Under the pieces are notes generated by a model that was not told the DNA's origin, did not search any database, and saw nothing but the letters and a program-made list of their open reading frames with translations. The translations under genes were made by a program, and so were the position numbers. A stretch of DNA of 64,000 nucleotides, taken from contig NZ_DS999314.1 in assembly GCF_000156715.1 (NCBI RefSeq), forward strand, positions 63,950 to 127,949, given 5' to 3'. Origin of the DNA: Francisella philomiragia subsp. philomiragia ATCC 25015. Lineage in GTDB: Bacteria; Pseudomonadota; Gammaproteobacteria; Francisellales; Francisellaceae. Within the stretch, counting starts at the first letter, position 1. Every line of letters begins with the position of its first letter. Positions 21,052-29,043 of this stretch are shown here, one piece after another.

Positions 21052-21942
21052 ATGAAAGGAATAATATTAGCTGGTGGTAGTGGTACACGATTGTACCCAA
21101 TTACAAAAGGTGTAAGTAAACAGCTTACACCAATATACGATAAGCCACTTATCTACTACCCACTTTCTGTGCTCATGTTGGCTGGTCTGAAAGATATACT
21201 TATAATCACAACAGAACAAGATCAACCTAGTTTTAAGAATCTTTTGGGAGATGGCACCGATCTTGGCATCAATCTTGAGTATATCATACAGCCTAGCCCA
21301 GATGGGCTTGCTCAAGCTTTTATATTGGCTGAGGAATTTTTGGCAGGGGATTCAGCTTGTCTTGTTCTTGGTGATAATATTTTTTATGGTCATGGTCTAC
21401 CAAAGATGTTTGCTAAAAGTATCCAGAATGTAGAAAAAGAAAATTGTGCTAGTATTTTTGGCTATTATGTTGATGATCCAGAGAGATATGGTGTTGCTGA
21501 CTTTGATGCAGATGGAAATGTGGTCAGTATCGAGGAAAAACCAAAGAAGCCAAAATCAAACTATGCGGTAGTGGGCTTATACTTCTATCCTAGCGATGTG
21601 GTTGCTAAAGCTAAGCAAGTACAACCATCTGAAAGAGGAGAGTTGGAAATATCTACACTTAACCAGATGTATCTTGATGAAGCACGCCTTAAAGTTAAAA
21701 CTATGGGTAGAGGGTATGCATGGCTAGATACTGGCACACATGAAAGTATGCTAGCTGCGAGTAACTTTATTCAAACTATAGAAGATAGGCAAGGTTTAAA
21801 AGTAGCTTGTCTTGAAGAGATTGCTTATGAGATGGGATATATCACAAAAGAGCAACTTCTTAAATTGGCACAACCGCTCAAGAAAAATCAGTATGGACAG
21901 TATTTGATAAAAAGAGCAAAAGAGCGAGCAGTACCACGATGA
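21052..21942 (+). CDS. rfbA: Glucose-1-phosphate thymidylyltransferase
   Basis: First enzyme of dTDP-rhamnose synthesis, making dTDP-glucose. ATG 21052 gives 296 aa, the normal RfbA/RmlA length; the open frame extends upstream only through a 19-codon hydrophobic stretch overlapping the promoter. Signature [20 protein letters not shown] is at the N-terminus, followed by [27 protein letters not shown] (about 108) and [16 protein letters not shown] (about 222). Its stop overlaps the rfbC start by four bases (ATGA), showing tight coupling. Confidence 0.95.
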   Translation: MKGIILAGGSGTRLYPITKGVSKQLTPIYDKPLIYYPLSVLMLAGLKDILIITTEQDQPSFKNLLGDGTDLGINLEYIIQPSPDGLAQAFILAEEFLAGDSACLVLGDNIFYGHGLPKMFAKSIQNVEKENCASIFGYYVDDPERYGVADFDADGNVVSIEEKPKKPKSNYAVVGLYFYPSDVVAKAKQVQPSERGELEISTLNQMYLDEARLKVKTMGRGYAWLDTGTHESMLAASNFIQTIEDRQGLKVACLEEIAYEMGYITKEQLLKLAQPLKKNQYGQYLIKRAKERAVPR

Positions 21943-22511
21943 AATTTATTCGTGCGAATATTGAGGGCGTTGTTATTTGTGAACCTAAGGTTCATGGTGA
22001 TGAGCGAGGCTATTTTGTAGAGACTTTTCGTGAAGATAAGTTATTTGACTTCTTAGGTTACAAGATTAATTTCTGTCAAGATAACGAGTCAAAGAGTTCT
22101 TATGGGGTGCTTAGAGGTTTACATTATCAGCTTCCACCACATGCCCAAACAAAACTTGTGAGAGTTATTCAAGGCAGAGTGCTAGATGTTGCTGTAGATA
22201 TTCGTAAAGGTAGTCCAACATTTGGGCAGCATGTCGCAGTAGAGTTAAGTGCTGATAATAAGCGTCAGTTACTTGTACCAAGAGGATTTGCTCATGGTTT
22301 TGTAGTATTGGAAAATGATACTATTTTCTCATACAAGGTTGATAGTTATTACTCTCCGGAGTGTGATAGAGGTATCGCTTTTGATGATGAGAGTATCGCT
22401 ATAAATTGGCAAGTACCTTCTGATAAGCTTAAATTATCAGCAAAGGATAAGGTTCAACCGAAATTAAATGAGACAGTTGATTTATTTGATTATGGCAAGA
22501 GCTATTATTAA
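21939..22511 (+). CDS. rfbC: dTDP-4-dehydrorhamnose 3,5-epimerase
   Basis: Cupin-fold epimerase of 190 aa, converting dTDP-4-keto-6-deoxyglucose to the L-rhamno form. Visible motifs are [12 protein letters not shown] (about 21), [12 protein letters not shown] (about 53, with the catalytic His), [18 protein letters not shown] (about 78) and [11 protein letters not shown] (about 113). It overlaps rfbA by four bases. Its presence supports L-rhamnose as a real product, beside the amino-sugar branch that diverges from the same 4-keto intermediate. Confidence 0.95.
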   Translation: MKFIRANIEGVVICEPKVHGDERGYFVETFREDKLFDFLGYKINFCQDNESKSSYGVLRGLHYQLPPHAQTKLVRVIQGRVLDVAVDIRKGSPTFGQHVAVELSADNKRQLLVPRGFAHGFVVLENDTIFSYKVDSYYSPECDRGIAFDDESIAINWQVPSDKLKLSAKDKVQPKLNETVDLFDYGKSYY

Positions 22512-22609
22512 TGATAAATTAGTGATTAAGCAACGCGGGTAATTTGTTGTTTGAATATATGTGTGTTTTGCATATGTTGATGTGGTAACTAGTAACTAAA
22601 TAGGTTTGT

Positions 22610-23515
22610 ATGAAAGTATTAGTAACAGGTAGTAATGGTCAATTAGGCTCTGAATTAAAAGAGCTAGTGTCTAATTCAAAATTAGAAATTCAAAATTATA
22701 CATTTATCTTCATGGATAGTAAGTCACTAGATATTACAGATCATCAAGCTGTTGAGAGATTTGTAGTCGAGCATGATATTGAGGCTATTATCAATTGTGC
22801 TGCATATACAGCTGTTGATAAAGCTGAGTCAGATATTGAAATGGCTGATAAGATAAACCATCTAGCTGTTGCAACTATTGCAGAGCTTGCTAAAAAGTGC
22901 AGTATCAAACTTATCCATATATCTACGGACTATGTCTTTAATGGTGAGAGTTTTAGACCATATATTGAGAGTGATAAGACAAATCCTCAAAGTATCTATG
23001 GGGCTACTAAGCTAGCAGGTGAAGAGGTTATACAGAGAATAAATCCTAAAGACTCGATAATTATCAGAACATCATGGGTTTATTCATCTTATGGTAATAA
23101 TTTTGTTAAAACAATGCTTCGTTTGGGTAGAGAAAAAGATACTTTGGGTGTTATATATGATCAAGTAGGTACTCCTACTTATGCTAAAGACTTAGCAAAA
23201 GCTATTTTAGATATACTTAGTCAAGTAGATTCGCGTGTCAAGCACGAGAATGACAATGAGGTGGTTGAAATTTATAATTATTCTAATGAGGGTGTAACAA
23301 GCTGGTATGACTTTGCAAAAGAGATAATGAGTATTGCAAAAATAGAGTGTCAAGTTAACCCTATTGAGACAGTTGATTATCCAACACCTGCAAAGCGGCC
23401 ACATTATAGTTTGCTTAATAAGAAGAAGATAAAGCAGGACTTTGGTTTATCAATACCATATTGGAAGAATTCTTTACAAGACTGTATATACAGAATTTTA
23501 AATGATAAATTTTGA
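22610..23515 (+). CDS. rfbD: dTDP-4-dehydrorhamnose reductase, carrying repeat-derived insertions
   Basis: Final dTDP-L-rhamnose enzyme, 301 aa, SDR fold. VTGSNGQLGSEL is the NADPH motif, NCAAYTAVDKAESD lies near 64, ISTDYVFNG near 104, and YGATKLAGE near 127 gives the Tyr/Lys pair. Two stretches look inserted when compared from memory with E. coli RfbD: SNSKLEIQN near residue 22, encoded by AATTCAA-type heptamers, and VDSRVKHENDNE near 207, encoded by a hairpin element. Neither interrupts the frame. The 3' end also overlaps an inverse-orientation heptamer tract. The catalytic parts appear intact. Confidence 0.9.
   Translation: MKVLVTGSNGQLGSELKELVSNSKLEIQNYTFIFMDSKSLDITDHQAVERFVVEHDIEAIINCAAYTAVDKAESDIEMADKINHLAVATIAELAKKCSIKLIHISTDYVFNGESFRPYIESDKTNPQSIYGATKLAGEEVIQRINPKDSIIIRTSWVYSSYGNNFVKTMLRLGREKDTLGVIYDQVGTPTYAKDLAKAILDILSQVDSRVKHENDNEVVEIYNYSNEGVTSWYDFAKEIMSIAKIECQVNPIETVDYPTPAKRPHYSLLNKKKIKQDFGLSIPYWKNSLQDCIYRILNDKF
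22673..22700 (+). repeat. Heptamer array inside rfbD
   Basis: AATTCAA-AATTAGA-AATTCAA-AATTATA, four adjoining heptamers of the same family as those in fcl. They encode a non-conserved stretch between the NADPH-binding motif and the next strand of RfbD. Two units are exact AATTCAA. Confidence 0.65.
23226..23260 (+). repeat. Hairpin repeat element inserted in frame in rfbD
   Basis: Core 23229-23251 is ATTCGCGTG, loop TCAAG, then CACGAGAAT: a 9-bp stem with one mismatch. The flanking GTAG before and GACAATGAG after align with the intergenic element at 23721-23755. The insertion adds about 12 residues (VDSRVKHENDNE) that RfbD homologues lack. This resembles the behaviour of Rickettsia palindromic elements inside genes; common ancestry is not implied. 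Confidence 0.65.
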
Positions 23516-23527
23516 ATGTTGAATTAT
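23493..23527 (-). repeat. Inverse-orientation degenerate heptamer tract at the rfbD 3' end
   Basis: On the plus strand it reads GAATTTT-AAATGAT-AAATTTT-GAATGTT-GAATTAT, five units of seven, which is the complement-side version of the AATTC-type heptamer. It spans the rfbD stop codon. The units are degenerate, so this call is weaker than the fcl array. Confidence 0.45.
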
Positions 23528-23905
23528 GAGTAGTAAGAATACTATTTTATAAATTGGTATCACATCAAATCATATAAAAAGAGTGTATGAGCATTGAGAG
23601 TGCAATCTAGTTAACAAATCCAGAATGGATGGGCTTATAGTAATTTTATATAAACAGTTTCCTTCTGTTACTATGTCACTTGATAGTGTAATCCATGTAT
23701 ACTAAATCCAATATCATAAAGTGGATACCGTGATCAAGTCACGGTATGACAAGAGATTTGTCATTATGGCCACTTGACACCCCATATGAACAAAACTCAT
23801 TCATAAAATCAATTTACTATTAACTAATAATCAATAACAAGCTACAATTACGCTATAAGATTTTAAAATATCAAAATACTATTTAAACTATAAAGGAATA
23901 TATAA
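23516..23905. other. 390-bp intergenic region between rfbD and rfbB
   Basis: No credible coding frame on either strand. It holds the tail of a heptamer tract (to 23527) and a perfect hairpin element (23725-23747). The last 100 bases are very AT-rich and should include the rfbB promoter, but I cannot pick a convincing -35/-10 pair. A TTGACA at 23774-23779 has no good -10 at the right distance. rfbB is normally adjacent to rfbACD, so this spacer may mark an old junction in the cluster. Confidence 0.6.
23721..23755 (+). repeat. Intergenic hairpin repeat element, perfect 9-bp stem
   Basis: Core 23725-23747: ATACCGTGA, loop TCAAG, TCACGGTAT, followed by GACAAGAG. It shares stem layout, loop and flanks with the copy inside rfbD 0.5 kb upstream. 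There is no T-run after the stem, so it is not an intrinsic terminator. Confidence 0.7.
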
Positions 23906-24907
23906 ATGAACTATAAACCTAGAAACATATTAGTAACAGGCGCAGCTGGTTTTATAGGTAGTAACTATGTACGTATGATGTTATCGAGATATAACGATGT
24001 GAAAATAGTATCTTATGACAAACTTACTTATGCAGGTAGTTTAGATAATTTAAAAGATCTAGAAAATGAACATAATCATACTTTTATCAAAGGAGATATT
24101 TGTGATGAAGCGTTAGTATATGAGACTCTTAAGAATCATAATATTGAAACTATAGTTCATTTTGCAGCAGAATCTCATGTAGATAATTCAATTGCTAATC
24201 CTAAGGTATTTTTAGAGACGAATGTAATAGGTACATTTACACTTTTAAATTGTGCTAAAAGATATTGGTTAGATGAGTTAGGATTAGATGAAACTAATTG
24301 TAAGTTCCATCATGTATCTACAGATGAGGTGTATGGTACATTATCAAAAGATGATCCGGCATTCACAGAGACAAAGGCATATGAGCCTAACTCTCCATAT
24401 TCAGCATCTAAGGCAGGGTCTGATCATATTGCTAGGGCATATCATCATACTTATAAATTGCCAGTTACGATTTCAAACTGCTCAAATAACTACGGACCAT
24501 ATCAACATCCTGAGAAGTTGATACCAGTTGTAATTAATAGCTGTATCAACCAAAAGCCTATTCCGGTATATGGAGATGGTTCAAATATTCGTGATTGGCT
24601 GTATGTGGTAGATCATTGTGATGCTATACAAACAGTAGTTGAAAAGGGTGTGATAGGAGAAGTTTATAATATAGGAGGTATTAATGAGGTTGATAATCTG
24701 ACACTTATAAATACTATATGTAGGCTAATGGATGAGTATAAGCCTGAGCATGCTCCACATAATAGACTAATATCTTTTGTAGAAGATAGGAAAGGACATG
24801 ACTGGAGATATGCTATAGACAATAGTAAGATTCAGAACCAGCTAGGTTGGAAACCATCTCAAGATTTTGAGAAAATGTTTAAAGAAACTATTGAGTTTTA
24901 TTTGTAA
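23906..24907 (+). CDS. rfbB: dTDP-glucose 4,6-dehydratase
   Basis: Makes dTDP-4-keto-6-deoxyglucose, the branch point for both L-rhamnose (RfbC/D) and the 3-amino-3,6-dideoxyhexose route (ketoisomerase plus aminotransferase downstream). 333 aa. VTGAAGFIGSNYVRMML is the NAD motif, HFAAESHVDNSI lies near 85, STDEVYGTL near 136, and SPYSASKAGSDH near 162 holds the catalytic Tyr/Lys. NNYGPYQHPEKLIPV follows. ATG 23906 has AAGGA upstream. It is nine bases ahead of wzm. Confidence 0.95.
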   Translation: MNYKPRNILVTGAAGFIGSNYVRMMLSRYNDVKIVSYDKLTYAGSLDNLKDLENEHNHTFIKGDICDEALVYETLKNHNIETIVHFAAESHVDNSIANPKVFLETNVIGTFTLLNCAKRYWLDELGLDETNCKFHHVSTDEVYGTLSKDDPAFTETKAYEPNSPYSASKAGSDHIARAYHHTYKLPVTISNCSNNYGPYQHPEKLIPVVINSCINQKPIPVYGDGSNIRDWLYVVDHCDAIQTVVEKGVIGEVYNIGGINEVDNLTLINTICRLMDEYKPEHAPHNRLISFVEDRKGHDWRYAIDNSKIQNQLGWKPSQDFEKMFKETIEFYL

Positions 24908-24916
24908 GGTATACTG

Positions 24917-25714
24917 ATGTTATTTATAAATTTTTTGGCAGATATATATGCTAGTCGTCGATTGCTGCTAAATTTAGCTAAGGATGATTTTAAATCACGA
25001 TATATGGGTAATCATCTAGGTATGCTATGGGCTTTTATCCAGCCTTTGGTTACGATAGCGGTGTTATGGTTTGTATTTACAGTAGGCTTCAGAGCAGCAG
25101 CATCTGATGGTGTGCCGTTTATTTTGTGGCTAATAACAGGGATGATTCCATGGTTTTTCTTTTCAGAGGCGCTACAGAACTCTACAAATGCGATACTTTC
25201 AAATAGTTTTTTAGTCAAAAAAGTAGTTTTTAGAGTTTCATTACTGCCGATAGTGCAGGTTACATCATCATCACTAATACATTTGTTTTTTGTTGGAGTG
25301 ATAGTATTATTATTTTTTATTTATGGTTATACACCTTCTATATATTGGTTGCAGGTATTTTATTATTTTGGTTTTACAGTGATTTTAGTTTTGGGCATAT
25401 CATGGATAACGAGTGCTGTAGTAGTGTTTTTGAGAGACTTAGGTCAGCTAATAGGAGTGATAATTCAGTTAGGATTTTGGTTGACACCGATATTTTGGAA
25501 TATAGGTATGGTGCCAGAGAAATATCAGTATTTGATTAAGCTAAATCCGGTGTATTACATAATACAAGGATATAGGGATAGTTTTATATATCATGTTGGA
25601 TTTTGGGAGAAGCCGTTACTTAGTATTTATAACTTAGTGATTGTGATGATATTTTTATTGATAGGCTCGGTAGTATTTAAGAGATTAAGACCACATTTTG
25701 CGGATGTTTTGTGA
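24917..25714 (+). CDS. wzm: Wzm: O-polysaccharide ABC transporter permease
   Basis: A 265-aa ABC-2 type membrane protein with about six hydrophobic spans. The family opening block LLLNLAKDDFKSRYMGNHLG is followed by LGMLWAFIQPLVTIAVLWFV, and RDLGQLIGVIIQLGFWLTPI and LNPVYYIIQGYRDSFIY lie near the C-terminus. These are typical of RfbA/KpsM/TagG-type polysaccharide exporters. With Wzt it should flip completed undecaprenyl-linked polysaccharide across the inner membrane. The stop overlaps the wzt start (TGATG). It is the only polytopic transporter in the whole polysaccharide locus. Confidence 0.93.
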   Translation: MLFINFLADIYASRRLLLNLAKDDFKSRYMGNHLGMLWAFIQPLVTIAVLWFVFTVGFRAAASDGVPFILWLITGMIPWFFFSEALQNSTNAILSNSFLVKKVVFRVSLLPIVQVTSSSLIHLFFVGVIVLLFFIYGYTPSIYWLQVFYYFGFTVILVLGISWITSAVVVFLRDLGQLIGVIIQLGFWLTPIFWNIGMVPEKYQYLIKLNPVYYIIQGYRDSFIYHVGFWEKPLLSIYNLVIVMIFLLIGSVVFKRLRPHFADVL

Positions 25715-27039
25715 TGAATAAAGAAGTAGCGATCAAGGTAGAGAATTTAACGAAGATATATAAGCTATATGATAAGCCTGTAGATAGGTTAAAGGAGTCA
25801 CTCAATATCTTTGGTAAGAAGTATCATAAAGATTTTTATGCCTTAAATGAGGTATGTTTTGAAATCAATAAGGGTGATGCTGTGGGTATTGTTGGTAAAA
25901 ATGGTAGTGGCAAATCAACTCTACTTAAAATAATAACAGGAGTTCTTACTCCAAGTTTTGGATCTGTGACTGTAAATGGTAGAGTATCAGCATTACTTGA
26001 ACTAGGGGCAGGTTTTAATCCAGAGTATACAGGGTTAGAGAATATATATCTCCAAGGTCTTCTGATGGGGTATGACAAAGAAGCAATGCATACAAGAGTT
26101 GATGCTATACTAAGATTTGCTGATATAGGAGAGTTTATAAACCAACCCGTTAAAGGATACTCTAGTGGTATGTTTGCACGTCTTGCTTTTGCTGTAGCGA
26201 TAAATGTTGAGCCAGATATATTGATTGTAGATGAGGCTTTGGCAGTTGGAGATATGGTTTTTCAAGCAAAATGTATGGCTCGTATGATTAGTCTGATGGA
26301 AAGAGGAGTTACCGTTTTATTTGTTAGTCATGATGCTCACTCTGTCAAGACTTTGTGTAACAAGGCTGTTTTTCTCCAAAATGGACAACTAGTGGATTAT
26401 GGAGATTCAGCTAGGGTAGTTGGTAAATATGTCGAAATGCAAAGTATACAGATGAATGATGATCTAAAAGAGATTGATACTAAGATTGAAGATAGTAAAA
26501 CTTATGATGAATTGTCTAGTGAAGATATTCCTGTCGTTGTATCCCTTGAACCAAAGAATCTAGATATGAGCTTATCTCAAAGATTTGGAGATGGTAGAGC
26601 TACGATTCTAAATGCTGTGATTTTAGATCAGGATTTTAAGCCTACGAATCAATTAGTTGCAACGAATGATTATTATATACAAATTGCCACTAAATTTAAT
26701 ACTAATCTATCTACTTTTGTAATAGGTACATCTTTGGCAAGTTTAGATGGGATCCAGCAAATAAGTTGTATAAACTCACAAGATTTTGTAACTTTTCCGA
26801 GTGTTAGTGAGGGAGAAGTTATTATTACAACAATTAAAGTAAATGTTCCATTAAAGGCGGGTAACTATGTTTTAAATGTTGGTTGTGAATTTCCAAGCAT
26901 AAGCAATCTAACTCATCAATCTTTAGATGTTATAATGGCATATGAGCCTGTAAAAGTTGTTTTTGAAGCTCAAGATAAGGGTTTTTCATCGAATTTTTAC
27001 ACTAAAGGTGAATATTTTTTAAATAGAGTTGAGAATTAA
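25714..27039 (+). CDS. wzt: Wzt: O-polysaccharide ABC transporter ATPase with C-terminal extension
   Basis: 441 aa from ATG 25714, overlapping the wzm stop. Walker A GKNGSGKSTLL (about 62), signature GYSSGMFARLAFA (about 147) and Walker B ILIVDEALAVGD (about 169) are intact; FGSVTVNGRVSALLELGAGF is characteristic of polysaccharide exporters. Residues about 245-441 form a beta-rich extension, as in Wzt proteins of E. coli O8/O9a type, where the C-terminal domain binds the modified chain end before export. By analogy the chain here may need a terminal cap, yet I see no WbdD-like methyltransferase/kinase in the locus. Confidence 0.93.
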   Translation: MNKEVAIKVENLTKIYKLYDKPVDRLKESLNIFGKKYHKDFYALNEVCFEINKGDAVGIVGKNGSGKSTLLKIITGVLTPSFGSVTVNGRVSALLELGAGFNPEYTGLENIYLQGLLMGYDKEAMHTRVDAILRFADIGEFINQPVKGYSSGMFARLAFAVAINVEPDILIVDEALAVGDMVFQAKCMARMISLMERGVTVLFVSHDAHSVKTLCNKAVFLQNGQLVDYGDSARVVGKYVEMQSIQMNDDLKEIDTKIEDSKTYDELSSEDIPVVVSLEPKNLDMSLSQRFGDGRATILNAVILDQDFKPTNQLVATNDYYIQIATKFNTNLSTFVIGTSLASLDGIQQISCINSQDFVTFPSVSEGEVIITTIKVNVPLKAGNYVLNVGCEFPSISNLTHQSLDVIMAYEPVKVVFEAQDKGFSSNFYTKGEYFLNRVEN

Positions 27040-27041
27040 TT

Positions 27042-27449
27042 ATGTCGATAAAGATATTAAACTTTGAAGCTAAAGGTGATGAAAGAGGGTGTCTTATATC
27101 TCTAGAACAAAATAAAAACATCCCATTTGATATAAAAAGAGTGTATTACATTTATGGAACAAAGGAAAATGTGCGTAGAGGTTATCATGCACATTGGAAT
27201 TTGGAACAAGTTTTGATATGTGTATCAGGAAATTGCAAAATTTTAATTGATAATGGAATAGAAAAAGAAAACATTATATTGGATTCTCCCAATCAAGGTC
27301 TAATGATATCAGGCTTGATATGGAGAGAAATGTTTGATTTTTCTCCTGATTGCGTGCTTATGGTTTTAGCAAGTGAGTTATATGATGAAAATGATTATAT
27401 TAGGAGCTATGATAAATTTTTAAAAGAGGTTGTTCATGAAAAAGACTAA
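27042..27449 (+). CDS. dTDP-4-keto-6-deoxyglucose 3,4-ketoisomerase (FdtA/QdtA/WxcM family)
   Basis: A 135-aa cupin. The family blocks are DERGCLISLEQNKNIPFDIK, RVYYIYGTKENVRRGYHAH and LEQVLICVSGNCKILID; the RGYHAH motif carries the catalytic histidines. It should isomerise the RfbB product to a 3-keto sugar ready for C-3 transamination. FdtA and QdtA differ in C-4 stereochemistry, and I cannot decide between Fuc3N and Qui3N from the sequence by eye. It begins two bases after wzt and its 3' end overlaps the acyltransferase by 14 bases. Confidence 0.88.
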   Translation: MSIKILNFEAKGDERGCLISLEQNKNIPFDIKRVYYIYGTKENVRRGYHAHWNLEQVLICVSGNCKILIDNGIEKENIILDSPNQGLMISGLIWREMFDFSPDCVLMVLASELYDENDYIRSYDKFLKEVVHEKD

Positions 27450-28113
27450 AAAACTTGTTATAGTTGGAGTAGGTGAAACAGCTTTAATAGCATATGAATA
27501 TTTTCATTATGATTCTGAATATGAGGTTGTTGCATTTAGTGTTAATCAACAATATATTTCTGAAAAAACCATATATAATTTGCCTGTAGTTCCTTTTGAA
27601 GTATTAGAACAAGTATATTCTCCTAAAGAGTTTGAAGTCTATGTGGCTATTAGTTCTAGTAAATTAAATAGAAGTAGAACTAAAATTTATGATGAAGCTA
27701 AAAGAAAAGGATACATCTGTGCAAGTTATATAAGTTCTAGATCTTTCGTATGGAGAAATGTTGAAATTGGTCAAAATTGTTTTATATTTGAGAATAATAC
27801 ATTACAACCATTTGTTAAAGTAGGTGATAATGTAACTATTTGGAGTGGTAATCATATTGGTCATAATACTATTATAAAAAATAATTGTTTCATATCCTCT
27901 CATTGCGTTATTTCAGGTTTTTGTGAAATAGGTGATAGCAGTTTTCTTGGAGTAAATTGTACTATTGAGAATAATACTAAGATTGCAAGAGATAATTTCA
28001 TCGGGGCTAGAACCCTTATACAGAAAGATACTCCTGAAAAGGCATTTTATCAAGATAAACAAACAGAGTTATCTAAAGTGGATAGTCATAGGTTATTTAG
28101 AATTAAGGAATGA
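27436..28113 (+). CDS. PglD/NeuD-like hexapeptide-repeat sugar acyltransferase
   Basis: 225 aa from ATG 27436 (a TTG two codons earlier is less likely). The N-terminal Rossmann-like part (KKLVIVGVGETALIAYEYF) and the C-terminal left-handed beta-helix (about 105-200, repeats such as VEIGQNC, VKVGDNVTIW, CEIGDSSFLGVNCTI) are the architecture of PglD, an amino-sugar N-acetyltransferase. It overlaps the ketoisomerase gene. N-acetylation of the dTDP-3-amino sugar is the expected role, comparable to QdtC, but here with a PglD-like domain plan. Confidence 0.85.
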   Translation: MKKTKKLVIVGVGETALIAYEYFHYDSEYEVVAFSVNQQYISEKTIYNLPVVPFEVLEQVYSPKEFEVYVAISSSKLNRSRTKIYDEAKRKGYICASYISSRSFVWRNVEIGQNCFIFENNTLQPFVKVGDNVTIWSGNHIGHNTIIKNNCFISSHCVISGFCEIGDSSFLGVNCTIENNTKIARDNFIGARTLIQKDTPEKAFYQDKQTELSKVDSHRLFRIKE

Positions 28114-28122
28114 AAAATTATT

Positions 28123-29043
28123 ATGAAATGGGAAAAAAAAGGGTTGATTTATACGCCACCTAAAGACAACAGTTGGAGGGATAATTCAGCATTAACACCT
28201 ACAGCATATCTATTAAATGACGAGGTTATTAGAATATATGTAAGTTTTAGAGATGCTAAAGGAGTAGGGAGAATAGGTTTCGTTGATGTTAAAGCAAAGA
28301 ATCCATCAAATATAATACAGATTTCTAATAAACCAGTGCTTGATGTTGGGCAACGAGGTATGTTTGATGATAATGGGATGATTCTTGGTGATTTAATTAA
28401 TGTCGATAATAGAATTTATATGTACTATGTGGGATTTCAAAAAGTTGAGAAAGTTAAATTTTTAGCATATTCAGGCTTAGCAATTAGTAATGATAATGGA
28501 GAATTTTTTATAAGATATCAGCAAACTCCTATACTTGATAGAGCTCAAGAAGCTTTTTATATTAGGGCTATACATTCTGTGATATATGAGGATAAAAAAT
28601 TTAAAATTTGGTATGCAACAGGTAGTGGTTGGGAGAATATAAATGGAGTCGATTATCCACAGTATGATATAAACTATATTGAGTCTGATAATGGTGTTGA
28701 TTTTCCTAATCAAGGAATTAAATGTATTGAGAATAATAGTCAGAATAAAGAATATAGAATTGGCAGACCAAGAGTATATAAGTATAAAGATAAATATATA
28801 ATGAATTTTACATATGGAACAACTGATGGTAGATATATCGCTGGTCAAGCAGAATCGACAGATGGATCCTCTTGGTTGAGAGATGATACTAAAAAAGGTA
28901 TTGAACTATCCGAATTGGGTTGGGATTCTATTCATTTAAGTTATCCATCAGTTATAAAAACTAATTATGGAACGTATATGTTTTATAATGGTAATAATAT
29001 GGGGCTTGATGGTTTTGGTTATGCAAGATTAGTAGAGAAGTAA
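28123..29043 (+). CDS. Beta-propeller glycosidase/phosphorylase-like protein in the O-polysaccharide locus
   Basis: A 306-aa soluble protein without a signal peptide. Repeated blocks such as RIYVSFRDAKGVGRIGFVDV, IYMYYVGFQ, FKIWYATGSGW, GRPRVYKYKDKYIMNFTYG and GTYMFYNGNNMGLDGFGYA resemble the five-bladed propeller fold shared by GH43/GH130-type enzymes. Proteins of this kind occur in polysaccharide clusters without known activity. It is packed between the acyltransferase and FemAB-like genes (9 bp and 0 bp gaps). A role acting on a cytoplasmic sugar nucleotide or lipid-linked glycan is an inference only. Confidence 0.7.
   Translation: MKWEKKGLIYTPPKDNSWRDNSALTPTAYLLNDEVIRIYVSFRDAKGVGRIGFVDVKAKNPSNIIQISNKPVLDVGQRGMFDDNGMILGDLINVDNRIYMYYVGFQKVEKVKFLAYSGLAISNDNGEFFIRYQQTPILDRAQEAFYIRAIHSVIYEDKKFKIWYATGSGWENINGVDYPQYDINYIESDNGVDFPNQGIKCIENNSQNKEYRIGRPRVYKYKDKYIMNFTYGTTDGRYIAGQAESTDGSSWLRDDTKKGIELSELGWDSIHLSYPSVIKTNYGTYMFYNGNNMGLDGFGYARLVEK

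Noticed and set aside
28477-28848. 123-codon minus-strand ORF within the propeller-protein gene
   Set aside because: Low-complexity Ile/Ser-rich translation typical of antisense frames in AT-rich DNA; the sense strand has consistent domain blocks.
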